From: Opitutaceae bacterium TAV5
GTDB taxonomy: Bacteria; Verrucomicrobiota; Verrucomicrobiia; Opitutales; Opitutaceae
Direction: 5' to 3'
Length of the DNA stretch: 64,000 bases
Assembly: GCA_000242935.3 (NCBI GenBank)
Contig: CP007053.1
Location: 3,147,001-3,211,000 of the forward strand
The notes under the pieces were generated by a model. The model had not been told where the DNA came from. It saw nothing but the letters and a program-made list of their open reading frames with translations, and searched no databases. Positions 41,635 to 50,400 of this stretch are shown piece after piece. Numbering within the stretch: the stretch's first letter is position 1; every line of letters starts with the position of its first letter. The position numbers and the translations under genes were made by a program.

Positions 41635-42831
41635 TCACCGCAGTTCCCATTCGTAGTGATATTCCGACAGCATCCGGGGCTTGCGGTCGGTGACCTGCAC
41701 CACGTCCTCGATCCGGCAGCCGCCGAGGCCGGGATAATACAGCCCCGGCTCGACCGTGACGACGGAGCCTTTTTTCAGGGTGTAATCGACGGTGGATACC
41801 CGCGGCGCCTCGTGGACGGCGAGACCGAGCCCGTGGCCGGTGCCGTGAAAAAAGCCGACCGAGCCCTTGGCCGTGTGCTTCGTCTCGAACCCGCGCGTCT
41901 CGAACACGTCGAGGCAACGCTGGTGGACATCCTTGCCGTTGACCCCGGTGCGGATCGCGCCGAGAGCGGCAAGCTGCGCCTCGCGCACCGCCGCCACGAG
42001 TTTTCGCTGCGCATCGCTCGCCCGACCTTTCAGGAATGTGCGCGTCATGTCGCCATGGTATCCGGTGCGCATGACGCGCGGGAAAACATCCACCACGATC
42101 AGCTCGCTCGGACGGAGCGGGCCATGCCCGTGTTCGTGCGGGTCGCACGCCTGGTCGCCGCCGGCGGCGATGGTGCCGACGGAGAGCGCGCCCGCCTCCA
42201 GGCAGGCGACCTCGATGGCGGTGCGCAGCCGTTCGGAAGTGAGCACGGCGCCCCCATGCCAGAGTTTGCCGGCGCGGGCGGTGGCGGTGCGCAGGAGTTT
42301 TTCGGCGGCGGCGATGCCGGCGGCGCTGGCCCGGTTGCCCTCGCGCAGAGCGGTGGCCTCGGCGGCGGTCTTGATCTCGCGTTCCGGAAAAATCGCGGCC
42401 ACCGGTTCCGCGCCGATGCCGAGCGCGCGGAGGCGGTCGGCAAAGCCGGCGGGAAAATCGTCGGGCACCCGGAACGCGTCCACGCGGTAGCGGCGGGCGA
42501 GCAGCGCCACGATATGGGCGGGGTGGGGGCGCTGGTCCTTCGGGAGGCCGAACACGCGGCGGGCGCGGTCGAGCAGCGGTTCGAGCGGCAGCACCGTGTC
42601 GAAGCCGGAGGAGCGCCGGGCGCGGCCGAATTCGAGAGCGTTGAGCGCGGCGATCTTCCGGCCCCGCACGCCGATGGCGATGAACGGATCGGGTGCCGGG
42701 AAGCGGCCGAAATACAGCATGTCCGCGCTGCGATCGGTGTCGGCGTAGAGGAGAACCGCAGGGGCCGGAGCGGCGGCCGGACGGGAAACAGGGCGGGAGG
42801 CGGAGCGGGAGATGCGGGATGAGCGGGCCAC
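41635..42831 (-). CDS. M24-family aminopeptidase (Xaa-Pro type)
   Basis: A 398-residue metallopeptidase of the pita-bread fold. An N-terminal creatinase-like domain (LLYADTDRSADMLYFGRF) is followed by the catalytic domain with the five metal ligands: two Asp in VVDVFPRVMRTGYHGDMTRTF, His in GTGHGLGL, Glu in VTVEPGLY and Glu in CRIEDVVQV. Such enzymes remove N-terminal residues before proline. A GTG start at 42831 is inferred because the creatinase-like domain begins well before the first in-frame ATG (42720) and no other ATG fits. It is cytosolic and divergent from the DUF192 lipoprotein gene. Confidence 0.85.
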   Translation of the reverse strand: MARSSRISRSASRPVSRPAAAPAPAVLLYADTDRSADMLYFGRFPAPDPFIAIGVRGRKIAALNALEFGRARRSSGFDTVLPLEPLLDRARRVFGLPKDQRPHPAHIVALLARRYRVDAFRVPDDFPAGFADRLRALGIGAEPVAAIFPEREIKTAAEATALREGNRASAAGIAAAEKLLRTATARAGKLWHGGAVLTSERLRTAIEVACLEAGALSVGTIAAGGDQACDPHEHGHGPLRPSELIVVDVFPRVMRTGYHGDMTRTFLKGRASDAQRKLVAAVREAQLAALGAIRTGVNGKDVHQRCLDVFETRGFETKHTAKGSVGFFHGTGHGLGLAVHEAPRVSTVDYTLKKGSVVTVEPGLYYPGLGGCRIEDVVQVTDRKPRMLSEYHYEWELR

Positions 42832-42948
42832 GTTGAAGTTGTGTTTGTCGGGCAAGTGAGTAGCCACCGGGACGTGAGAAACGCAAATCCGGTTTTGAAA
42901 TCGAGGGGTGGAAATGACGGAAAAGAGCCTTCCGCGGGCGAGCCGGCG

Positions 42949-43530
42949 TTGTTTGCCGCGCTTGCCGGCCGCAGGCGAGGGTCGCTCGCGCTGGCTGGCA
43001 TCCTGGTGCTGGCCGGGCTCGGCGCGGGACTGGCCGGTTGCGGCGGGAAATCGTCCGACACCGTCACCGCGAGCGCGCCGGCGTCTCCGGCGGCGAAGGG
43101 ACCGGAGACGTTTTTCCCGATCCGGGTGGGCACTGCCACGGCGCGGATACAGCTTGCGGTGACGCCGACCGAGATGGAGCACGGCCTCATGGGTCGCACC
43201 GATCTCGGTGACGACGACGGGATGATCTTTGTCTATCGAGGGCCGCAGCGGATGAGTTTCTGGATGCGCAATACCCCCACGCCGCTCGACATCGGTTTTT
43301 TCGACGCGGACGGCGTCCTGCGCGAGGTGTATCCGCTCCAGGCGTACGACGAGACGCCGGTCGCTTCGAAAAGCCGCGCGTTGCACTATGCGCTGGAGAT
43401 GAAGCAGGGCTGGTACCGCTCGCGCGGCGTCCGTCCCGGCGACCGGCTCGACCTCGCCGCGCTCGACGAGGCGCTCAAGGCGCGGGGATTGCCGGGCATC
43501 CGAATGCCGGCAGAAACCGTGGACCGCTGA
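42949..43530 (+). CDS. DUF192-family lipoprotein
   Basis: A 193-residue protein. LALAGILVLAGLGAGLAGC ends with a lipobox, so it is a lipoprotein. The remainder is a DUF192 domain with QLAVTPTEMEHGLMGRTDLG, DGMIFVY, MSFWMRNTPTPLDIGFFD and VKS-type end segments; the function of this family is unknown. The start is uncertain. An open frame reaches GTG codons at 42841 and 42874, but those give an N-terminal region too long for a lipoprotein and leave only 9 bp to the divergent peptidase start. TTG at 42949 gives a normal signal peptide and is preferred. Confidence 0.75.
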   Translation: MFAALAGRRRGSLALAGILVLAGLGAGLAGCGGKSSDTVTASAPASPAAKGPETFFPIRVGTATARIQLAVTPTEMEHGLMGRTDLGDDDGMIFVYRGPQRMSFWMRNTPTPLDIGFFDADGVLREVYPLQAYDETPVASKSRALHYALEMKQGWYRSRGVRPGDRLDLAALDEALKARGLPGIRMPAETVDR

Positions 43531-43896
43531 GTGGCGCCGGCCGGCACTGATCCGGGGACGTTTTTTACCACCGATGGACTTGGATTGGCCGCGCCCAAAC
43601 CGAAGCATTGATCAGAAGATAAGAAGGGCACGAAGATGTTCCGGTTCCAGACACCCGGTCCTGCCTCCGGAACCTTTGTTTTCTAAAAAACGTCACGATT
43701 GCACAATGATCCGCCAGCCTCCGGGGATGCTTTCGTGATCTTTTTACCTTCTGTTCAATCCTCTGGAGCCAAAGCTTCTTGTTTTCTTTGCTTGGGATTA
43801 ACGCAAATCAGCGCAGAATGGCGGTCCCTTCATTCTGTTTTCCCGAAAAAGCTCCAAGGATTCGCCTCGCCGGCGCGTCTCCATTGCAAACCGGCA
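43531..43896. other. Intergenic region before the ECF sigma factor gene
   Basis: No coding signal. It contains short tracts common in this window's intergenic DNA (ACCACCGATGGACTTGG, GATTAACGCAAATCAGCGCA) and a candidate ECF promoter at 43669-43695. An open frame continues upstream of the sigma factor from 43699 but is unlike the protein family. Confidence 0.6.
43669..43695 (+). promoter_or_regulatory. Candidate ECF sigma promoter GGAACC-N16-CGTCA
   Basis: GGAACC at 43669-43674 and CGTCA at 43691-43695 with a 16-bp AT-rich spacer match the general GGAAC and CGTC layout of ECF-dependent promoters. Located about 200 bp before the sigma factor gene, it may provide autoregulation. Pattern only. 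Confidence 0.4.
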
Positions 43897-44478
43897 ATGA
43901 ATCTCCCTCCCGAAACCGAAATCGCTGATGCCCGCCTGATCACTAAGGCTGCGCAAGGGTCGGGCGATGCGTTTTCGGAGCTGTTCAACCGTTATTATCC
44001 GGTGATCCACGCGTTTGCCTGGCGCCTCACGCTCTGCCCCGCGGAGGCCGCCGACATCGCGCAGGATACATTTATCCACGCCGCCCGTTCGCTGGGCGGT
44101 TTCCGGCGCGAGGCATCGTTCAAAAACTGGTTGCACACGATCGCGGTCAACAAAAGCCGCGATCGCTATCGTCAGCGTCTCCGGCGAGAACGGCTGTCGT
44201 CCGAACTGGCCACCTTGCAGGCCGGCGCGGATGCGGATGTCGGTGGCATCGGTTTTTCCGGCGACGGGGCTGCTTCCCGCCATGCTGCCGTGCGCGACGC
44301 TCTCGCCGCGTTGTCCGACGAACTCCGCGAAGCCGTGGCGCTCGTTTATTACGAAAACCTGAATCACGCCGAGGCCGCGCGCATCCTCGGCTGCGCCGAA
44401 TCGACCGTTTCGTGGCGGATATTTCGCGCGAAACAGAAACTCAAACGCCGGCTCCGGAATCCGTCTCCACACGAATGA
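43897..44478 (+). CDS. ECF-family RNA polymerase sigma factor
   Basis: A 193-residue sigma-70 protein. Region 2 is residues about 20-90 (FSELFNRYYPVIHAFAWRLT, DIAQDTFIHAARSL, FKNWLHTIAVNKSRDRYR) and region 4 about 135-185 (LREAVALVYYENLNHAEAAR, CAESTVSWRIFRAKQKLKRR). No region 1 or 3 is present, as in other ECF factors. The Met at 43897 precedes the domain; the open frame is longer but unrelated. The next gene, 41 bp later, encodes a probable membrane-anchored anti-sigma factor, and a one-strand block of exported proteins follows, which is the likely regulon. Confidence 0.9.
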   Translation: MNLPPETEIADARLITKAAQGSGDAFSELFNRYYPVIHAFAWRLTLCPAEAADIAQDTFIHAARSLGGFRREASFKNWLHTIAVNKSRDRYRQRLRRERLSSELATLQAGADADVGGIGFSGDGAASRHAAVRDALAALSDELREAVALVYYENLNHAEAARILGCAESTVSWRIFRAKQKLKRRLRNPSPHE

Positions 44479-44519
44479 TCGCGGCGCGGGCCGAGGAAAA
44501 ACGAAAGAGGAAAACAATC

Positions 44520-45293
44520 ATGAATGACAACGACCTGAAAAAACACCTTTCCGCGCTGGCTCCTCCTGTGCCCGACGCGTCCGTCCGCGAAAACGCACGG
44601 CTCGCCGCGCTTGGCGCGCTTGCCGGCGATGCTGCATCTGTTGCCGATGCCGGCCGCACCCTCGCAACCATGCCCGGCTCCCGCGACCGCAGTGACATCG
44701 GCGGCCTTTGCCGACGACGTGGTTTCCGGGAACTCTTCCCGGCCGCGGCTGCGCTCGTTGCGACCCTCGTGATTCTCGGAGTCTTCATCTGGCGACCGGC
44801 CGGGCCGTCTGCGCCCGGTGCCCGCGATGGCCGCAACGCTGCCGCTCTGCCCGTCGATGACGCCCGCGAAATGCTCGCCCAGGTGGAAAAACTGTTCCCT
44901 GGCCAGCTCAACGCCGTGATCGAGCGCAATGGCGCCGTCCGGATCGAGGTCAGCGAACCATCGTCCATCCCGGCTCGCAGCTCCGCTGCCACCGTCACCG
45001 TCGCTCCGCTGACCGACAGCCAGCCGCTGGTCGTGCAACTCCAGCGCGGCACAGAGCGCCTGCGCGTTCTCAGCTATAGCGGGCGCAGTGTCTGTCTCGA
45101 TCTCAACGGCAGCCGCGTCTGCTTCGATGTCCTCGCGACTGCCGATGGCGGAGTCCTGCTCGCAGGCGCGGATTTTCTCTGGAGTCCTGCCCATCCGGTC
45201 CGCGTCGCCGGCTACGAAATCCGCGCTCGCTCGCTTTCAATCATCCCGTTTGCAACACCGTCACCGACACCTCCTCCAGTCCATGAAACCTGA
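44520..45293 (+). CDS. Probable membrane-anchored anti-sigma factor
   Basis: A 257-residue protein with an N-terminal cytosolic part of about 75 residues (MNDNDLKKHLSALAPPVPDA and so on), one transmembrane helix (ALVATLVILGVFIW), and a beta-rich extracytoplasmic domain. This topology and its position right behind an ECF sigma factor are typical of anti-sigma factors; I see no canonical zinc-binding HxxxCxxC motif, so it is not a ZAS-type anti-sigma. The ATG at 44520 follows a GAGG ribosome site. It overlaps the next gene by 11 bp. Release of the sigma factor by signals at the envelope is inferred. Confidence 0.7.
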   Translation: MNDNDLKKHLSALAPPVPDASVRENARLAALGALAGDAASVADAGRTLATMPGSRDRSDIGGLCRRRGFRELFPAAAALVATLVILGVFIWRPAGPSAPGARDGRNAAALPVDDAREMLAQVEKLFPGQLNAVIERNGAVRIEVSEPSSIPARSSAATVTVAPLTDSQPLVVQLQRGTERLRVLSYSGRSVCLDLNGSRVCFDVLATADGGVLLAGADFLWSPAHPVRVAGYEIRARSLSIIPFATPSPTPPPVHET

Positions 45294-46275
45294 ATGCCTC
45301 CGCTTCCCTGTTTCCCGCAAGCACCGTTTGTTGCCGCGCATCATCTGGATATCGTTCCTGGCAAGCCTCTGCGCGACACGTTCCCTCTCGGGTGCGACAG
45401 AAACCGATCACCCTCAAGTTCCCCAGGCAATCATCCCCCTCTACCAGCTTGACCGCCCGTTCCAGTTGACCGGACTCGCAGCCACCGGCGGGAAAAAACT
45501 TCCGGTCGCACTACATATTCACGCCGGCATCGACCGCGAAACCATATTCGTGAATATCCTCCAGTTGGCCAACCGGATTGTCGCCCGGCCACAGGCGCCT
45601 CTCCGGTTGACCGACCTGTTGCTTCCCCCCTCTCCTCCTCCCCGGACGAAAGACGACATCATCGAATTTCCGCTGCCCGCAGTGGAACGTCCCACCAGCA
45701 TGATGCTCGTATTTCTCCAGAAAAAACCCGACGGGAAGCGCAACGTCTCGCTCGGTTACATCCCTGTCACCGTTTACCCTGACGTACCGCTCGGGAAACA
45801 TGCGGCTCCGCTTGCCGATGCCATCCGCAAACACCAGGACGATAATCCCGCCGCCCCTTCCGCGCTCACGCTTGTCGGAGGCTCATCCGAACTGCGCTAC
45901 CTTCGCGATTTTCTCATCGCCTGCGGCATCCCTTTCGTTGACGGCCCCGAAGATATAGACGACGCCATCCGCACCGGCGATTCGCAAGAAACCCTGCATG
46001 TCGGCGGCATTCCCGACGGCACGCCGCTGGAAAAATTCCCCGCTCCCTTGGCCGGTCGATGGATATTCTTTATTGCAGGCGAACACTTCTATCACGACCG
46101 CCTTGCCGGAGTGCATTCCGTAACCACTCCCGAAGCCGTGGTCACCAAAGTCACGCATCCGCTCCTCCCGTATCTCGCCGGTGATCCGGGCGCCCGGGAG
46201 GCCGTCCTCAAACTCATCACCGACGCCGTCACGCCTGTGCTCTCCACCGGCTCCATACTCCATAATTCTCCATAA
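45283..46275 (+). CDS. Exported protein of the ECF cluster, unrecognised
   Basis: A 330-residue protein with a signal peptide (RIIWISFLASLCATRSLSGA). It reads as a mixed alpha/beta protein (VALHIHAGIDRETIFVNILQ, SALTLVGGSSELRYLRDFLI). No family is recognised. Its ATG lies inside the end of the anti-sigma gene (11-bp overlap), and the CsgG-like gene starts 7 bp after it, so the genes are tightly linked. Likely periplasmic; role unknown. Confidence 0.65.
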   Translation: MKPECLRFPVSRKHRLLPRIIWISFLASLCATRSLSGATETDHPQVPQAIIPLYQLDRPFQLTGLAATGGKKLPVALHIHAGIDRETIFVNILQLANRIVARPQAPLRLTDLLLPPSPPPRTKDDIIEFPLPAVERPTSMMLVFLQKKPDGKRNVSLGYIPVTVYPDVPLGKHAAPLADAIRKHQDDNPAAPSALTLVGGSSELRYLRDFLIACGIPFVDGPEDIDDAIRTGDSQETLHVGGIPDGTPLEKFPAPLAGRWIFFIAGEHFYHDRLAGVHSVTTPEAVVTKVTHPLLPYLAGDPGAREAVLKLITDAVTPVLSTGSILHNSP

Positions 46276-46282
46276 AATCGTC

Positions 46283-47287
46283 ATGAATACACACTACATA
46301 CCGGGCCTCGCCCGCCACATCGCCGGCCTCGCCACCGCGCTCGCGCTTTGCGCCGGCGTTGCGTCGGCTGCTTCAGAAACGTCAGCCGTCGCCGCCACCG
46401 ATGTGGACCAGCCGCTGCCGATGGCCGTCTTCGATTTCCAGACCACCGACCGCTCTCTCGACAAGAAAGGTGCGGAGGTCGCCACGCTCCTCAACGCCCA
46501 TCTCTCGATGTCGCCCGACGTGTTTCTCGTCGAACGCCAGGAGGTCGAAAAGATTCTCGGCGAGCAGGAACTCGGCCTCTCCGGTACGGTCACGCCCGAT
46601 TCCGTCGCCAAAGTCGGCGCGCTGGTCGGCGCCAAGGTGCTTGTCACCGGTCGCCTTTTCGAATCGGGCGGCAAGGTTTACGCGGTCGCCAAGATCATGA
46701 GCGCCGAGACGGGTCGCGTTTACGGCGAGATGGCCACGGCGAAAAATTTTGACGATATCGAAACCGCCGTCACGGCACTCTCGGAGAAAATCGTGAAAGT
46801 GACAACTGCCCGCGCCGATACTCTCCTGGCGAAAGTCGAAACGCCGGAAGCCCGGCTCGAACGCTACAAAAAACTCCTCGGCGCCGCTGATCCTGCAAAG
46901 CTGCCGTCTGTTTACGTGACCATTGCCGAGCAGCACCTCGCCCGACCGGTGATCGATCCGGCGGTCCAGACCGAATTGATGCTCGTTCTCCGGCAAATCG
47001 GCTTCACCGTGTTGTCGGCGGATGAAGCCGCGAAGCGTTCCGATGCGGTGACCATCACCGGCGAAGCCTTCAGCGAGCTCGGCATGCGCCGCGGCAACCT
47101 CGTCTCGTGCCGTTCGCGAGTGGAAATCACCGTGAAGGACGGTTCCGGGAAACTCCTTCTCGCCGACCGCCAGATGGACGTGGCCATCGACATCGCCGAG
47201 CACATCGCCGGCAAGAAGGCGCTGGAAAATGCGGCGCTGAAACTCCTCGACCGTATCCTCCCCGCGCTGGCCGGGCAGGCGCGCTAG
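46283..47287 (+). CDS. CsgG/HfaB-like exported protein
   Basis: A 334-residue protein. A signal peptide (AGLATALALCAGVASAA) is followed by the CsgG-type core: PMAVFDFQTTDR, VEKILGEQELGLSGTV, VGALVGAKVLVTGRLFESGG and VYAVAKIMSAETGRVYGEM. CsgG itself is an outer-membrane lipoprotein pore for curli subunits; here the residues before Cys do not make a good lipobox, and no curli genes are present, so a pore is not assured. The same core is recognisable, more diverged, in the giant proteins downstream. The 171 bp to the next gene contain a GCAGGCGG-C-CCGCCTGC hairpin (47303-47319). Confidence 0.75.
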   Translation: MNTHYIPGLARHIAGLATALALCAGVASAASETSAVAATDVDQPLPMAVFDFQTTDRSLDKKGAEVATLLNAHLSMSPDVFLVERQEVEKILGEQELGLSGTVTPDSVAKVGALVGAKVLVTGRLFESGGKVYAVAKIMSAETGRVYGEMATAKNFDDIETAVTALSEKIVKVTTARADTLLAKVETPEARLERYKKLLGAADPAKLPSVYVTIAEQHLARPVIDPAVQTELMLVLRQIGFTVLSADEAAKRSDAVTITGEAFSELGMRRGNLVSCRSRVEITVKDGSGKLLLADRQMDVAIDIAEHIAGKKALENAALKLLDRILPALAGQAR

Positions 47288-47302
47288 CTACCGGGCTGCG
47301 GA

Positions 47303-47319
47303 GCAGGCGGCCCGCCTGC
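47303..47319. repeat. Hairpin GCAGGCGG-C-CCGCCTGC
   Basis: Perfect 8-bp arms around one base, 16 bp after the CsgG-like gene. No T run follows. It may weaken transcription between the two halves of the cluster or be another dispersed palindrome. Confidence 0.5.
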
Positions 47320-47458
47320 GTCGCCCGCATGCCTCGACTTTTCCTGACGGGAAAGTGCAGGTGGTGACGACGCACGGCGTCGCCATCCGCAGACGACCTG
47401 CTTGGTGCCACCTCGATCCGCCCCGCCTCTTTCCCGTTATTCATTACCACCTTTCCCG

Positions 47459-50400
47459 ATGCTTCGACTCAGCCTTACCCTGCTCATGGCCGTCGTGCTG
47501 GCCGTTCTCGTCACCGAAGTGATGGCCGCGCCCGCCGCCGTCACCGTCACGCCCCTGCCGTTGCGCGTGGCCGTTTTCTCACCCGAGGGGGATCGTGATC
47601 TGGAGATGATGATTACGGTCGCCCTCATGTCGGCACACGGCGCGGACGGATCGGACACCCCCCTCCACGTCCTCGAACGCCGCCAGCTCGACATGCTTCT
47701 CGGCGAACGCAGCCGCCAGCATGCCTTTGCCACGCCGCAGGCCGCCGTCCGGGCCGGGCACCTCGTGCGGGCCGACGTGATGCTTTCCCTCCGCCGCATG
47801 GCCTCATCCGGCGCCCTGCTCATCGAAACCGTGGACCCGCAAACCGGCCGTATCCTGGGCCACGCGGAAGCCGCCTCCATCGCGCCGGAGGAAGTCGCGG
47901 CAACCGTTCGCCGCCTGCTCGCCACCGCGCCGCCCGCGCCGCGCAAGCCCTCGATTGCCGTCACCGATTTCGACGGCAACGGGTTCAGGGGCGCCGCCGC
48001 GCTCCGCGAGACCCTGCGCGAGGCCGGCTTCGCCGTGCTCGACCGGGCGATCATCGAGCACGCTGTCGCCGAGACCGCGCTCGCCCGGGCTGGCATGGTC
48101 GGGAGCCCGTCCGCTTCGGTTTCCGGTGAGGCCGCCTCCTCCGCCGCCGCCGCTTCCGTGGAGCCCGCGTTGCTGGGCGCCGATTATCTTGTCCGCGGCC
48201 GGTTGCATGACGGTAATGGCCGCCGGCTCACGTTGCAGGTGCTCGGCACCGCCGCCGGCTCGCTGGTGGCTGCGCATGAGTTTGCCGCCGACGCCACGCC
48301 CGATAAACTGGCCGCATGGCTTGCCACCGTCCTGCCCGAGCCGCCCCGCCGCCGCCTTGTGCCCGAGCCGCTCGTGCAGGTCGAGGCGCTGGCCCCGCTT
48401 TACGAAGGCATCGCCCGTTTTCGCGACGGCGACATCCGTAGCGCCCTCCGCTCTTTCTGGCGCGCGCAGGAGCTGGACGACAAGTTTCAGGAAGCGCTCG
48501 AATGGGAAGCACGCTGTTATGATGCCCTCGGCCTGCCCCGTCTCGCCGCCGCGCTGCGCCGTTACAGCCGCGAGTGCCTCGTCGGGCGTGGCATCTCTGT
48601 CCCCTCGCGTAATGTGCCCGTGGACGGCATCACCTTTCTTGGCATCCAGGGCGCGACCCCCGCGCTCGAAATGCAGGCCGTCAACGCCCTGATCGATTCC
48701 GCGCCCGGCCGCATCGTTCTTCCCGACCACCTTTCCGCGTATCGACATGAATATGACGCGCTCGCCGGCGGCGTGACCGCTCCCTCCGCCGCCGGCTGGA
48801 CGCGCGCCCCAGGCTTCCTTACCCGCTGGTCCCTGCGCGCTTCGTTTGCCGATGACGCTGGCGGCAACGACGATCTGCGGTGGACGCTCTTCGACACGCT
48901 CACCGGCCGTATCGCCGCCACCGCCCGTTCAACCGGTCCGGAGGATTTTCCGTCCGCCGTGCTCCTTGCGGATGCGGAGCCCGCCTCAGACCGCGCCGTA
49001 TCCGCTGCGATTCCCTTCGGCCCGCGCGACGCTGCCGCGCTCCGGCGGGACATCGTCTCCTCCATCGAGCCCGTTGCCAACCTTGCCATTGTCGAACTGC
49101 TCGCCAGCGACCCGACCAGTCCGGATCTCTGGGGTCGCCGCTTCAAACGTGGGGGAGATGAACGGGGGGGCATCGCCGGTTTCCTCAACTTCGCGCTCCA
49201 TGAACACCTCTTGACCGTCCTTCCCGACGATAACCCCCAGCGCCCTTGGCTGGAACTTGCGCAGCTCGAAATGTTTTTACCCTACGAGCAGCGGGGTCTC
49301 TTTTTTTCCGGCGAGATGCGTGACCCGCTCCGTCTCCTTCGCGATTTCATCGCGCGCCACCCCGGTGCCGATGACGCTCCCGGCGCCCTCGCTCGCTACA
49401 TGCTCCTCTACGAGACTATCGCCATCACTTCGTCCGCCGATCTCGTCCGTCTCAGCCGCGAAGCCGAGCACTGCGCATTTCAGGCCGCCGAGTCCGAAGA
49501 AGGTAAAAAACACTCTCGCCAGTTCACCTATCTGAAAGGCATGGCGCGCCACCTGCGCATCCTTGCCGAAGTCGCCGCGGACAACAGCGCTTTCACTGCC
49601 TCATTGGAAGAACTGCCCGGCGATCCCGACCCCGTCCGCACTCGTCCCGAACTACGTCCGGACGGGGCTCTCTGGTTTTCGCAAACCTCCTGGTGGTTTG
49701 CCAACGAATGGCGCTTCGTCGCAGCCCCTCGCAAACTCTGGCGGCAAGAAGCCATCGCAGCTCTTCACATTCTCGGACGCCGCACCAACACCATGAAGGT
49801 GCCTTCCGCCTGGATCGAGGAGTCGCCCGACTCGATCACGCTGCTCAACTATGCCATAAAATCGCTCCACGAAGTGGATCACGGTTTTGGCACGCCCTTC
49901 GCTCATCCCTTCGACATGGACGCCGAACGCGCCGCCTATTTGCGGACGGTGGACTATTGCGAACGCGGCCTCCTTGACTGGCTTGGACGCGCCAGCGATG
50001 CCATGTCGCTCAAAGCTCTCCACCTATGGTCGAGCCGCTGCATCTGGTATCTCTCCCGCTATGCCTTCGCCGATTCGCTCTCCGACGCCCGGGCGCTTCA
50101 GATCAAGCAAAACCTCATTGGCGCCATCGATCGCGCCAAGCTTCGCCTTGGAGACAATAACCCTTATGTGAGCACCGCCAGTCTCCAGGCAATTCCGCGC
50201 CGCATGCCTGTCGAAATCTGGAGCGTGTGGCGCGACACACCGGATCATCCGGTCGATTTTGACGATCTTGTGGATAGAGAAGCCGCCGCCGCCGGAAAAT
50301 CGTTTGCCGGGGACAATTCCCCCGCCGCGGAAACCGCATGGTGGAGGCTTATGGGTCAATGGGAAATCCAGCGTCTGCGTCCGGAAAAACAGGCGGAGCT

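Noticed and set aside
43699-43896. An N-terminal extension of 66 residues on the ECF sigma factor
   Set aside because: Residues are unlike the family, and a good start (43897) precedes region 2 at the normal distance.
46283-47287. A curli secretion locus because of the CsgG-like gene
   Set aside because: No csgA, csgB, csgE or csgF-like gene is nearby and the lipobox is poor; CsgG-like proteins have other roles in this phylum.
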